The translations under genes and the position numbers were made by a program. From positions 7,812,001 through 7,876,000 of the forward strand of contig NZ_CP074371.1 in NCBI RefSeq assembly GCF_018362975.1: a stretch of 64,000 nt of DNA. The letters are read 5' to 3'. This stretch comes from Nocardia tengchongensis (GTDB lineage Bacteria; Actinomycetota; Actinomycetes; Mycobacteriales; Mycobacteriaceae). Positions 41,128 to 49,927 of the stretch are shown here, one piece after another. Within the stretch, counting starts at the first letter, position 1, and each line of letters opens with the position of its first letter. The notes under the pieces are model-generated. The model did not search any database. It had not been told where the DNA came from and worked only from the letters and a program-made list of their open reading frames with translations.

Positions 41128-42353
41128 TGGCGACCCTGACCACCCTCGACACCCGCACCACCGGGCTCGGCACCCACCCCAAGGCGTGGCTCGGCGTGGC
41201 GACCGCCATCTTCGCGATCGCCTGGGGCGGCAACGAATTCACGCCGCTGCTGGTCATGTACAAGCGCGACGGACTGCCCGGCACCACCGTGGACCTGCTG
41301 CTGTTCGAATACGTGCTGGGCATCGTGCCAGCCCTGCTCATCGGCGGCCCGCTCTCCGACCGCTACGGCCGCCGCCCCCTCATGCGCCCCGCCCCGTTCA
41401 TCGCGGCCACCGGATCGACGCTGCTGGCCTTCGGATCGGCCACGGTCCCCATGCTTTCCGCGGGCCGCGTGCTGTGCGGCATCGCGCTGGGACTGGCCAT
41501 GGCGGTGGGCAGCAGCTGGCTCAAGGAACTGTCGCAGCCGCCCTTCACCGCCGACACCGCGTCCGGCACCGGGGCTCGACGCTCGGCCATGAGCCTCACC
41601 GGCGGCTTCGGCGTCGGCGCGGGCGTGGCCGGGGTGCTGGCGCAGTGGGGTCCGTGGCCGGACTCGCTCGCCTACCTGATCAATGTGACGCTGTGCGGAC
41701 TGGCGGCGGTGCTGCTGTTCCGCGCGCCGGAAACGATCGCGCCGCAGGCGAATCCGGGCCGGCTGCTCGACGATCTGAAGGTTCCCGTCGGCTCGCATCA
41801 CCGCTTCCGCACCATCGCCCTGCCGGTGTGCCTGTGGCTGTTCACCTCGTCGGCGGCGGCGTATGCCATCATGCCGACGCTGATGATGCCCAAGGTGCAC
41901 GGCGCCCCGATCGCGTTCTCCGCCTTGATCACCGTCATCACCCTGGGTTGCGGTTTCGGCATCCAATCGGTGGCGCGCAAGATCGACCGGCCCGGCTCGC
42001 TGCGACTCCCGGTGCTGGCCCTGAGCCTGGTCATCATCGGAATGCTGCTCGCCGCAGCCGCTTCCGCCACCCTCACCCTGTGGCTGACCGTGCTGACCGC
42101 CGTCGCGCTGGGCATGGGATTCGGCAGTGGCCTGGTCGCGGGCCTGCTCGAGATCGAGCGCATGGCGCGCCCCGACGACCTGGCCGGACTGACCGCGGTG
42201 TTCTACGCGGTCAGCTACCTCGGCTTCGGTGTCCCGGCACTGATGGCGGTCTGCCACAACGGGATCGGCATCGGCTACCCCGCCATGTTCGGCGTCCTCG
42301 CCGCCGCCTGCGCGGTCTGCCTGGCCATCGTGAGCCGCTCCCGCCCGGCCTGA
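41127..42353 (+). CDS. MFS transporter
   Basis: 408 residues with twelve hydrophobic helices and the loop motif GGPLSDRYGRRPL between helices 2 and 3. The start overlaps the GntR stop by one base (TGATG), so the two are translationally coupled. Substrate unknown; FCD-type GntR partners usually sense organic acids or sugars acids (inference). It contains GNEFTPLLVMYKR near its start, a pattern seen in unassigned actinomycete permeases. Confidence 0.85.
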   Translation: MATLTTLDTRTTGLGTHPKAWLGVATAIFAIAWGGNEFTPLLVMYKRDGLPGTTVDLLLFEYVLGIVPALLIGGPLSDRYGRRPLMRPAPFIAATGSTLLAFGSATVPMLSAGRVLCGIALGLAMAVGSSWLKELSQPPFTADTASGTGARRSAMSLTGGFGVGAGVAGVLAQWGPWPDSLAYLINVTLCGLAAVLLFRAPETIAPQANPGRLLDDLKVPVGSHHRFRTIALPVCLWLFTSSAAAYAIMPTLMMPKVHGAPIAFSALITVITLGCGFGIQSVARKIDRPGSLRLPVLALSLVIIGMLLAAAASATLTLWLTVLTAVALGMGFGSGLVAGLLEIERMARPDDLAGLTAVFYAVSYLGFGVPALMAVCHNGIGIGYPAMFGVLAAACAVCLAIVSRSRPA

Positions 42354-42402
42354 GCTCGGACAGCTGACGGCGGCCCCCAACCGCCCGCCGCCAGTCCCCG
42401 CC

Positions 42403-43563
42403 TCACAGCGAGCGGGAGATGATCTCCTTCATGATCTCGCTGGTGCCGCCGTAGATGCGGTTCACACGAGAACCCGTGTACATGTTCGCGATCGGGTACT
42501 CCATCATGTAGCCGTAGCCGCCGAACAGCTGCAGGCAGCGGTCCACCACCTTGTCGCAGGTCTCGGCCGCGAACAGCTTGGCCATGGACGCCGTGGACGG
42601 ATCGTTCTTGCCGTCGATGTACTGCTGGATCGCGTAGTCCACCAAGGTCTTGATGGCCAGCGCCTCGGTCTTGACCTCCGCCAGGGTGAAGGCGTTGTGC
42701 TGGAACTTTCCGATCGGGCGGCCGAACGCCTCGCGCTCCTTGGAGTAGCGCAGCGCCTCCAGCACCGCCGCCTCGGCCAGCGCCGAGCACAGGCTGGCGA
42801 TGATCAGCCGCTCCCGGGCCAGCTGCTCCATCAGCTGGTAGAAGCCCAGACCCTCCTGCGCGCCCAGCAGATTCGCCACCGGAACGCGCATGTCGGAGAA
42901 GAACAGCTCGCGGGTGTCCTGGGCGTGCTGGCCCATCTTCTCCAGCACCCGGCCGCGCTCGAAGCCCGGCAGATCCTTGGTCTCGGCCACGATCAGCGAG
43001 ACGCCCGCAGCGCCCTGGGACGGGTCGGTCTTGGCCACGATCACCAGCAGATCGCAGTGGGTGGCGTTGGAGATGAACGTCTTCGAACCGTTGACGACGT
43101 AGTGGTCGCCCTCGCGAATCGCGGTGGTGCGCACCGACTGCAGGTCCGATCCGGTGCCCGGCTCGGTCATGGCGATGGCCAGCACCAGCTCGCCGCTGAT
43201 GATGCCCGGCAGCCACTTCGCGCGCTGCTCGTCATTGCCGTAGTTGTAGATGTAGTGCGACACGATCGGCGAGTGCACCGAGAAGCCGAAGCCGTTGTCG
43301 TGGGCGTAGACCAGCTCCTCCTGGACGATGGCCTGCATGCCGTAATCGCCGCCCGCGCCGCCGAATTCCTCCGGCAGGTCCAGGCCGAGCAGGCCCGCCG
43401 CGCCGGCCTTGTTCCAGAATTCGCGATCGACCATGTGCTGCGCGGTCCAGCGCTCGCGATTCGGCACCGCCTCCTTGCGGAAGAACTCCGCGGCGTGCTT
43501 GCGCAGCTCGCGGTGCTGATCGGTCTCCCAGGTGGGCCGGTAGTCGGGGAACAGTTCGGACAT
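42403..43563 (-). CDS. acyl-CoA dehydrogenase
   Basis: 386 residues. Family motifs: QELVYAHDNGFGFSVHS, IAMTEPGTGSDLQSVRT (FAD/acyl site), FISNATHCDLLVIVAKT, RERLIIASLCSALAEAAV, and QLFGGYGYMMEYPIANMYTGSRVNRIYGGTSEIM with the catalytic Glu within GGTSE/IANMYTGS region of the FadE group. It uses FAD and an electron-transfer flavoprotein. ATG 43563 follows GGAGAG; the frame stays open upstream through the operator but lacks homology. Divergent TetR and an 18-bp palindrome suggest induction by acyl-CoA or a related ligand. Confidence 0.92.
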   Translation of the reverse strand: MSELFPDYRPTWETDQHRELRKHAAEFFRKEAVPNRERWTAQHMVDREFWNKAGAAGLLGLDLPEEFGGAGGDYGMQAIVQEELVYAHDNGFGFSVHSPIVSHYIYNYGNDEQRAKWLPGIISGELVLAIAMTEPGTGSDLQSVRTTAIREGDHYVVNGSKTFISNATHCDLLVIVAKTDPSQGAAGVSLIVAETKDLPGFERGRVLEKMGQHAQDTRELFFSDMRVPVANLLGAQEGLGFYQLMEQLARERLIIASLCSALAEAAVLEALRYSKEREAFGRPIGKFQHNAFTLAEVKTEALAIKTLVDYAIQQYIDGKNDPSTASMAKLFAAETCDKVVDRCLQLFGGYGYMMEYPIANMYTGSRVNRIYGGTSEIMKEIISRSL

Positions 43564-43678
43564 CGGTGTCACTCTCCGTGGTTGCGTCGAATGTTGCGGC
43601 TCCACCGCACCCGGGGCAACGCGGTGCGCTACCGGTTCCCCGGTCAGAGGCCGGATCAGGGGATCCTCCTTGCCGCGA

Positions 43679-43696
43679 ACGATACAGTTGTATCGT
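43679..43696. promoter_or_regulatory. perfect 18-bp TetR-type operator
   Basis: ACGATACA-GT-TGTATCGT, 8-bp arms, between the divergent acyl-CoA dehydrogenase and TetR genes, 60 bp before the tetR start. The likely binding site of that TetR protein controlling both genes. Confidence 0.65.
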
Positions 43697-43756
43697 GAGT
43701 CGGTCAATCATACCGAATGCCCAGCGTGCGGCCGATAACCACTAAGTTGAGGGGCG

Positions 43757-44341
43757 ATGCTGAATCCACGAGCCACCAAAGACGACCTGACCGCCAAGGC
43801 CCGCATCCGCAATGCCGCGATGGATCTGTTCGCCCAGTACGGCGACTCGCGGGTCTCGCTGCGCGCGGTCGCCGCCGAAGCCGGCGTCACCCTCGGCCTC
43901 GTCCAGCACCACTTCAAGACCAAGGACGGCCTGCGCGACGCCACCGACCAGCTCGTGGTCGACTACTTCGCCCAGGCCGTCGCCTCGATCCCGCCGACCG
44001 GCACCCACGCCGAGGTCGCCTCCGCCCGCGACGAAGCGGTCCGGAACATGTTGCACGCCAACCCCGCCGTGGTGAACTACATTCGCCGGTCCCTGCTGGA
44101 GCCCTCCGAGACCCGCATCCATCTACTGGACGCGGTGGTGGAACTGACCCGCAGCGAAGTCGCCGGACTGCGCGCGGCAGGGCTGGCCTCCATCGACAAG
44201 CCCGAATCCGACCAGATCGTCGCGGTGCTGCTGCGGCAGTTCGGCGAACTGCTGCTGGCCCCGATGCTGGACGCGGTGTGGGAGCGAGTCTCCCCCGGCA
44301 ACGCCACCCGCCCCCGGCTGTCGATCACCGTCAAGGACTGA
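43757..44341 (+). CDS. TetR family regulator
   Basis: 194 residues: LTAKARIRNAAMDLFAQYGDSRVSLRAVAAEAGVTLGLVQHHFKTKDGLRDA is the N-terminal helix-turn-helix, followed by an all-helical ligand domain. ATG 43757 has both GAGGGG and a TAAGTT hexamer 8 nt upstream. Divergent from the acyl-CoA dehydrogenase gene; the palindrome at 43679-43696 is its likely operator. Confidence 0.87.
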   Translation: MLNPRATKDDLTAKARIRNAAMDLFAQYGDSRVSLRAVAAEAGVTLGLVQHHFKTKDGLRDATDQLVVDYFAQAVASIPPTGTHAEVASARDEAVRNMLHANPAVVNYIRRSLLEPSETRIHLLDAVVELTRSEVAGLRAAGLASIDKPESDQIVAVLLRQFGELLLAPMLDAVWERVSPGNATRPRLSITVKD

Positions 44342-44360
44342 GCAAGCCCGCGAGGGCCGA

Positions 44361-44684
44361 TCAGCTTTCGATGGGCAGGCCCGCTTCGGTCCAGTCCTGG
44401 ATGCCGTCGCGGTATTTGCGGACATTGGTGTAGCCGAGCCGTTCCAGCTCGGTCGCGACGTGCTGGCTGTTGGAGCAGGCCGCGTTGGAGCAGTAGGTGA
44501 CGATGGCGGCGTCGCGGTCCGGAAGCAGCTGCGGCGCTCGGGTTTCCACGTCGGCCCCGACCAGGGCGAGCGCGCCGGGGAGATGGGCCTTGGCGTAGTA
44601 CGCGCCGCCCAGGGTGTCGAGCACGGTGACCGTTCCGGCCTCGATCTCCTTCAGCAGTTCCTCGCGGGTGATGAGCGCGGTCAT
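44361..44684 (-). CDS. single-domain rhodanese (sulfurtransferase)
   Basis: 107 residues. Rhodanese pattern: VTVLDTLGGAYYAKAHLPGAL, then TYCSNAACSNSQHVATELERLGYTNVRKYRDGIQDWTEAGLP. Catalytic Cys65 sits in the loop CSNAACS, with a second Cys at 70. ATG 44684 is chosen because AAAGGA lies directly upstream; the GTG at 44699 overlaps that site. Divergent from a MarR regulator with shared operator repeats, suggesting control by sulfane sulfur or oxidants (inference). Confidence 0.87.
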   Translation of the reverse strand: MTALITREELLKEIEAGTVTVLDTLGGAYYAKAHLPGALALVGADVETRAPQLLPDRDAAIVTYCSNAACSNSQHVATELERLGYTNVRKYRDGIQDWTEAGLPIES

Positions 44685-44706
44685 GAGAATTCCTTTCACC
44701 GAAAAC

Positions 44707-44760
44707 TATGTGCGTGTGCACGCTACTACTTATGTGCGGGTGCACGCAACCGGTTATGAT
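44707..44760. promoter_or_regulatory. MarR operator: two 17-bp direct repeats and a -10 box
   Basis: TATGTGCGTGTGCACGC (44707-44723) and TATGTGCGGGTGCACGC (44731-44747), 24 bp apart, each with a GTGCAC core. The marR -10 TATGAT (44755-44760) follows 7 bp later and the rhodanese start is on the other side, so one regulator could control both. Confidence 0.6.
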
Positions 44761-44766
44761 GGGTCG

Positions 44767-45234
44767 GTGTCCGCCCCCCGATCCCATCCGGCCGTCCACG
44801 CCTGGGCCGCCCTGCTCCAGGTCCACGCCCGGCTCGTGCCCGAGCTCGACGCCGAACTGCGCCACGCCACCGGACTGCCGCTGAGCTGGTACGACGTGCT
44901 GCTGGAACTCGATGGGCCGCACCGGCTCCGAATGAGCGACCTGGGCGAGCGCGTGGTGCTCAGCCGCACCCGGGTGAGCCGGCTGGTCACCGAGATGGAA
45001 CTGAAGGGCCTGGTACGGCGCGAATCCAATCCGGACGACGGGCGTTCGGCCTTCGTGGCCATCACCGACGAAGGACGCCGCCGCTTCCGCGAATCCGCTC
45101 CGCACTACCTGGCCGGCATCGAGCGGCGACTCGGCGGCAAGCTCGACGCGGCCGAACTCGAAACCGTCGCGTCCGCACTGCGAAAGGTGCTGGCACCCAG
45201 CGATGTCCCGGCCCCGGAGGTCCGCACGCCGTAG
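44767..45234 (+). CDS. MarR family regulator
   Basis: 155 residues with a central winged helix: WYDVLLELDGPHRLRMSDLGERVVLSRTRVSRLVTEMELKGLVRRESNPDDGRSAFVAITDEGRR. GTG 44767 lies 6 nt after TATGAT, so the message is probably leaderless; the longer open frame upstream crosses the operator. No Cys suited to redox sensing is in the N-terminal dimer helix. Likely regulates the divergent rhodanese and itself. Confidence 0.87.
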   Translation: MSAPRSHPAVHAWAALLQVHARLVPELDAELRHATGLPLSWYDVLLELDGPHRLRMSDLGERVVLSRTRVSRLVTEMELKGLVRRESNPDDGRSAFVAITDEGRRRFRESAPHYLAGIERRLGGKLDAAELETVASALRKVLAPSDVPAPEVRTP

Positions 45235-45348
45235 TTCGGCGCGGGCTGTGTCCAACGGTTGCCCGCCGCGCGGGGGACGGGAACAGTGGATGCCGGAATC
45301 GATCCCCACCGGATTCGATCGACCGGATTCGACCAGAGGAGAAATCTC

Positions 45349-46341
45349 GTGCGTTTCGGCATCTTCATCCCGCAGGGCTGGCGGCTCGACCTGGTCGGCA
45401 TCGACCCCGCCGCGCAATGGGGAGTGATCCGGGACCTGGCCACCCGCGCGGATGCCGGGGACGCCTGGGAATCGCTGTGGGTCTACGACCACTTCCACAC
45501 CGTCCCCGTGCCCACCGAGGAGGCCACCCACGAGGCGTGGTCGCTGATGTCCGCGCTGGCGGCCAGCACCTCACGAATCCGGCTGGGGCAGATGTGCACC
45601 GCCATCAGCTACCGCGACCCGGCCTACCTTGCCAAGGTGGCCGCCACCGTGGACCTCATCTCCGGCGGCCGCGTGGAGATGGGCATCGGCGGCGGCTGGT
45701 ACGAACACGAATGGCGCGCCTACGGATACGGATTCCCTTCCGCCGGTGTGCGATTGGGACGCCTCGACGAAGGCGTGCAGATCTTCAAGCAGGCCTGGAC
45801 CACCGGTAAGGCGACGCTCGACGGCAAGCACTACCAGGTGGACGGCGCGATCGTGCGGCCACTTCCCGTGCAGGAAGGCGGGATTCCGATCTGGGTCGCG
45901 GGCGGCGGCGAGAAGGTGACACTGCGGATCGCGGCGAAGTACGCGCAGTACACCAACTTCGCGGGCGACCCGGAGACCTTCGCCCAGAAGTCGGAACTGC
46001 TGCGCGACCACTGCGCCGAGGTCGGCACGGACTTCGACGCCATCACCCGCAGCTCCAACTTCAACACGCTGGTCGGCGCGACCGAGGCGGAAGTGCAGGA
46101 ACGGCTGACACAGTTGGAGGCCCGCCTGACCCCGTTCGTCGGCGCGGAAGGCGCGGCCCAGCACGTCAAGGATCTGTTCCGCAACTCCCCCGCCGTGGGC
46201 ACGCCCGAGCAGATCGTCGAACGACTCTCGCAGGTCAAGGATCTCGGGTTGGGCTACTCGATCCACTACTTCCCCGAGACCGCCTACGACACCTCGGGCG
46301 TGGAACTGTTCGAGCGTGAGGTCATTCCCGCATTGCGCTGA
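45349..46341 (+). CDS. LLM-class F420-dependent oxidoreductase (putative)
   Basis: 330 residues of the luciferase-like monooxygenase TIM-barrel family: RFGIFIPQGWRLD, SLWVYDHFHTVPVPT, RIRLGQMCTAISYRDPAYLAKVAATVDLISGGRVEMGIGGGWYEHEWRAYG and IWVAGGGEKVTLRIAA. In mycobacteria and Nocardia these usually use F420 rather than FMN (family knowledge). GTG 45349 follows AGAGGAGA by 6 nt. A 10-bp direct repeat (CCGGATTCGA) lies just upstream near 45310-45335. Substrate unknown. Confidence 0.85.
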   Translation: MRFGIFIPQGWRLDLVGIDPAAQWGVIRDLATRADAGDAWESLWVYDHFHTVPVPTEEATHEAWSLMSALAASTSRIRLGQMCTAISYRDPAYLAKVAATVDLISGGRVEMGIGGGWYEHEWRAYGYGFPSAGVRLGRLDEGVQIFKQAWTTGKATLDGKHYQVDGAIVRPLPVQEGGIPIWVAGGGEKVTLRIAAKYAQYTNFAGDPETFAQKSELLRDHCAEVGTDFDAITRSSNFNTLVGATEAEVQERLTQLEARLTPFVGAEGAAQHVKDLFRNSPAVGTPEQIVERLSQVKDLGLGYSIHYFPETAYDTSGVELFEREVIPALR

Positions 46342-46346
46342 GCGCG

Positions 46347-46429
46347 GGCGAGTATTCGCTCGCCGGATCGGCCGCGATGGGATGACATCCGATGCGCGGA
46401 CACGGTTGTCCCGCAACCGATCCGGCGAG
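46347..46429. terminator. long composite hairpin between convergent genes
   Basis: CTCGCCGGATCGG (46359-46371) pairs perfectly with CCGATCCGGCGAG (46417-46429) across a 45-nt loop. A competing small hairpin GGCGAG-TATTCG-CTCGCC (46347-46364) uses the same left arm. Probably a bidirectional terminator for the LLM and GH1 genes. Confidence 0.55.
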
Positions 46430-46440
46430 CCGCCGGGTGG

Positions 46441-47757
46441 TCAGTGCGGCAGCGTCACCGGATCGGTGCAGCTGGACGGGGCGTCGACGAGCGAGCAGGC
46501 CTTGGGATCGCGGGTCGGGCGGTAGTCGGCGGGCACGCCGCCGGCGCCGGTGATCGCGGTGTAGGCCGGGACGGCGTCGGTCGGGCGGCGGGTGAGCGTG
46601 GGGTCGGTCTTCACGTCGACCGTGTAGAGACCGAATCGCGGTGTGTAGGAGCCCCATTCGTAGTTGTCGGTGAGGCTCCAGTAGTTGTAGCCGATCACGT
46701 TCATGCCGTCGGCCTTGGCGCGCTGGACCCAGTAGACGGTGTCGCGCAGATCGTCGGCGCGGGTGTAGCCGTCGTCGCGGGGCTTGCCGTTCTCGGTGGG
46801 CATGCCGTTCTCCACGATGTAGAGCGGCTTGCCCGGGTAGGCGCGCGAATAGTGGTCCAGCGCGTAGTAGATGCCGTCGGGCTGGAGCGGGTTCTTCCAC
46901 AGCGCCGAGAGATCGGCCGAGTGCGCGGCATCCGGCGATGCCCCGTAGTAGTAGTCGATTCCGATGAAGTCGAGCTTGTCCGCGATCTTGCCGATGAGCG
47001 CGCCGTTCACCAGGTCCTCGGCGGTCGGCAGGTAGGCGACGTTGCTGGTGACCATCGCGCCCGGCTGCACCTGGTGGATGTGGTCGTAGATTGCGTTGTG
47101 CGCCTGCGCGATTCGATCCTGCATGACCGGAATCTCGGTGGCGGGCAGATTGCCCAGCCGGACCTCGTTGATCATGTACATGGCCGGTTCGTTGAACGTC
47201 ACCCACAGCGGGTTGCCCGAGGCGTAGCGATCCACGATCGTGCGGGCATTGGCCAGCCAGTCCGTCACCATCTCGGGGTGGTTCCAGCCGCCGCGATCGG
47301 CCTCCCAGCCCGGGTACACCCAGTGGTCGAGGGTCAGCATGGGCCGCATGCCCGCCGCCTCGATGCCCCCGATCACCTTGTCGTAGAAGCGAAGTCCGTC
47401 CTCGTCCCACACACCGGGCTGCGGCTGCACCCGGGCCCATTCGATGCCGATCCGATAGACCTTCACGCCCAGCTGCTTCGCCAGCTGGATGTCGGACTCG
47501 TACCGGTCGAAGAAGTCGATCGAATCCAGGTACGGGTCCTCGGTCTTCCCGGAGGCGGCGTAGCGCGACCAATTGCTGTCCGGCGCATGCCCTTCGGACT
47601 GGAAGCCGGAGGCCGCCACACCCCACAGGAAGTCCGGTCCCAGCGGTGCGATCCGGGCGGGCGGCTCCGGCCGGGCCGAGGCGGGTGCGGTGGTCGCGAC
47701 CAGGGCGGCGGAAGCGGCCAGAACGACCGTTGCGAGGGTGCGGCGGCGGAATCGCAT
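46441..47757 (-). CDS. secreted GH1 beta-glucosidase-like glycoside hydrolase
   Basis: 438 residues. A signal peptide (RRRTLATVVLAASAALVATTAPASA) is followed by a GH1 barrel: acid/base Glu190 in TFNEPAMY and nucleophile Glu316 in YIVENGMP, with FLWGVAASGFQSEG at the N-terminus and NYWSLTDNYEW near the end. Retaining beta-glycosidase outside the cell. ATG 47757 lies 6 nt after TACGGT, a leaderless layout, and puts the basic n-region first; the ATG at 47772 is less likely. Divergent from a TetR gene. Confidence 0.9.
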   Translation of the reverse strand: MRFRRRTLATVVLAASAALVATTAPASARPEPPARIAPLGPDFLWGVAASGFQSEGHAPDSNWSRYAASGKTEDPYLDSIDFFDRYESDIQLAKQLGVKVYRIGIEWARVQPQPGVWDEDGLRFYDKVIGGIEAAGMRPMLTLDHWVYPGWEADRGGWNHPEMVTDWLANARTIVDRYASGNPLWVTFNEPAMYMINEVRLGNLPATEIPVMQDRIAQAHNAIYDHIHQVQPGAMVTSNVAYLPTAEDLVNGALIGKIADKLDFIGIDYYYGASPDAAHSADLSALWKNPLQPDGIYYALDHYSRAYPGKPLYIVENGMPTENGKPRDDGYTRADDLRDTVYWVQRAKADGMNVIGYNYWSLTDNYEWGSYTPRFGLYTVDVKTDPTLTRRPTDAVPAYTAITGAGGVPADYRPTRDPKACSLVDAPSSCTDPVTLPH

Positions 47758-47823
47758 GCGAAAACCGTACATCGTGCGGTTTTGATGGACAAGGAACTCT
47801 CAGAGGACGCTTAGACTCGACCG

Positions 47824-48406
47824 ATGGCGAAACGCGGACCCTACGGGAAAGGCATCGAACGGCGGGAACAGATCCTGGAGGCCGCCCTGCACACCATCGC
47901 CGAACGCGGCTTCCTCGCCACCTCGGTGGCCGAGCTCGCCGAGGCGGTCGGGCTGAGCCAGAGCGGGCTGCTGCACTACTTCGGCTCCAAAGAAGAACTG
48001 TTCGTCGCGGTCCTGCGCAAGCGCGACGAGGTCGACACCGCCGCCATGGGCGAACCCACCCCCGAGGCCCTGATCCGGCTCATCCGCCACAACACCCAGG
48101 TGCCCGGACTCGTGGAACTGTTCACCCACATGCAGGCCGCCGCCGCCGACGCCGACCATCCCGCCCACGAATACATGCGCCTGCACTACGAACTCGGCAC
48201 CCGCGGCCTGGCCTACGTGCTGCGCGACATGCAGCAGGCGGGAACGATCCCGGCGACCGTCGACGTCGAGGTCATGGCCACCGCGTTCATGGCGCTGTCC
48301 GACGGATTGCAATCCCGTTGGCTCATCGACCCTTCCATCGACATGGAGTTCTACCTGCGGCAGTGCTGGGCCCAGTTCACCGGCGTGCACCCCCCACTCC
48401 GGCTAG
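47824..48406 (+). CDS. TetR family regulator, stop lost to a C6-run frameshift
   Basis: About 194 residues: IERREQILEAALHTIAERGFLATSVAELAEAVGLSQSGLLHYFGSKEELF and a helical ligand domain ending near WAQFTGVH. As written the frame continues without a stop far into antisense of the next genes. Removing one C from the run at 48390-48395 gives the end VHPHSG then TAG, whose CTAG is shared with the convergent gene's stop. ATG 47824 follows TAGACT by 6 nt (leaderless layout). Divergent from the GH1 gene, which it may control. Confidence 0.82.
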
Positions 48407-49113
48407 CCGATCCACGCCGCGACGGCCAGGAACACACAGATCAGCACGAACAGGATCACCATCAGCGGGACGATGAACTTCACGTAGCGGTCGTAACGCA
48501 CCTTCGCCAGCGCGATACCGCCGGTCACCACCGCCGTCGTCGGGGTGACCAGATTGGCCCAGCCCGACGCCGACTGCCAGCCCGTCACCACCAGCGACCG
48601 GGGCACATGCGCGAAATCGGCCAGCGGGGCCATGATCGGCATGGCCAGCGTCGCATGGCCGGAGGTGGACGGGATCAGGAACGCCAGCGGCACATTCACC
48701 AGGAACACCGCCACCGCGAACGCCGCCGACGAGGTCCCCGACACGACACCCTCCAGCGCGTGCAGCACCGTACTGGTGACCTGAGTGTTGTTCATGATGA
48801 CCGTGACCCCGCGTGCCAGCACGATGACGAAGCCCGCGCCCACGAAATCGCTGAACCCCTTGCCGATGTTCTCCGACATCTTGGCCTCGCCCAGGCCGCC
48901 CACCAGGCCCACCACGATCGCGCCCACCAGGAACAGCGCGGTCAATTCCGGGAAGTACCAACCCAGTTCCCAGCTGAAGGGCGGAATCACGAAGGCCGCC
49001 AGCCACACCGCGAGGGTGACCCCGGCGAGAATGGTGTACGTGGACGGGAAGCCCCGCTTCTTCTTGTGCCGCACCGGCTTCGGCGCGTCCTCGAGCGTCG
49101 CGGTGTCGCTCAT
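48403..49113 (-). pseudogene. YfcC/DcuC-like anion permease, internally deleted
   Basis: 236 residues, about half the family's usual 470-500. The first 40 residues (KKKRGFPSTYTILAGVTLAVWLAAFVIP) are the normal N-terminus; the sequence then continues directly with the C-terminal half: WYFPELTALFL, GVTVIMNNTQVTSTVLHALEG, FLIPSTSGHATLAMPIMAPLADF and LVTPTTAVVTGG. The central helices are missing, with the junction near 48975-48985. The start overlaps the end of the M20 gene (ATGA), so the pair was an operon. Non-functional unless the gap is an assembly artefact. Confidence 0.65.
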
Positions 49114-49834
49114 CGGCGCATCCGGTCGGCGAAGAGCTGGAAGAACTCGGCCTCGGCCAGCGCCACGTTCCGCAGCTCGCTCACCACTGCCCCGAGTGCA
49201 CCGGCGCGGCCAGCGTCCGCACCTCCACGAACACGTCCGCGACACCCCGCAACGCGGTCACCAGCGTCGGCTGCCCCGCGCGGATATTGCCGGCATCGCA
49301 GATCAGCAGCGCGTCGGCCTGGAACAGCTCCGGATGCTCAGCCGGGTAGTCGTCGAAGACCGACCCGTACTCCTCCTGACCCTCGATCACCACCGTCACC
49401 CCCACCGGCGGCTTGCCCCCGGACGCCCGCAACGCCCCGATATGCGCCACCACGTTGGCCTTGCAGTCGGCGGCCCCGCGCCCGTAGATCGCCCCGTCCT
49501 GCTCGGTGGGCGTGAACGGCGGTGTGTGCCAGAGGCTTTCGTCCCCCGAAGGCTGGACGTCGTAATGCCCGTACAGCAGCGCGGTCGGCGCGCCCTCCGG
49601 AGCCGGGATCCGCCCGTAGATCACCGGCGAGGTGCCGGGCAGATCCAGTACCCGGATCTCCCCCACCCCCGATTTCCGCAACTCCTCGGCGACCAGATCG
49701 TGCGCGCGCCGGACATTCGCCTTCGGATAGTCCGGGAACGCGATCGAAGGGATGGAAACTAGCTGTCCGAGTATTGCTTTCAGCTCGGGCATCAGGCCGT
49801 CGACAGTACCGCCCAGATCCTGACGCAGGTCCAT
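49110..49834 (-). pseudogene. M20 family peptidase/dipeptidase, missing C-terminal half
   Basis: The N-terminal 218 residues carry the metal-site motifs LYGHYDVQPS, GRGAADCK, EGQEEYGS and CDAGN, then PVHSG, after which the frame stops at 49181. The following 70 bp encode, in another frame, SELRNVALAEAEFFQLFADRMRR and a stop at 49110, which looks like the true C-terminus of the same protein. About 200 residues, including the dimerization domain and the last metal ligand, are absent. Members are cytosolic dinuclear-Zn di- or aminopeptidases. ATG 49834 is chosen for the MDLRQDL opening. Confidence 0.65.
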
Positions 49835-49927
49835 ACCGTCATCGAACCATCCACCAGCTCGGTTCCACCGCGAATCTCCAGCGACACGCAGACTCACCGA
49901 CTGACGGCTCGGTGGCCGAGCTCGCGT

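Noticed and set aside
43564..43707. N-terminal extension of the acyl-CoA dehydrogenase
   Set aside because: It runs through the palindromic operator and has no homology; ATG 43563 has a ribosome site.
48407..49515. 563-residue read-through TetR
   Set aside because: Everything after the regulator domain is antisense His/Arg-rich shadow; explained by one extra C.
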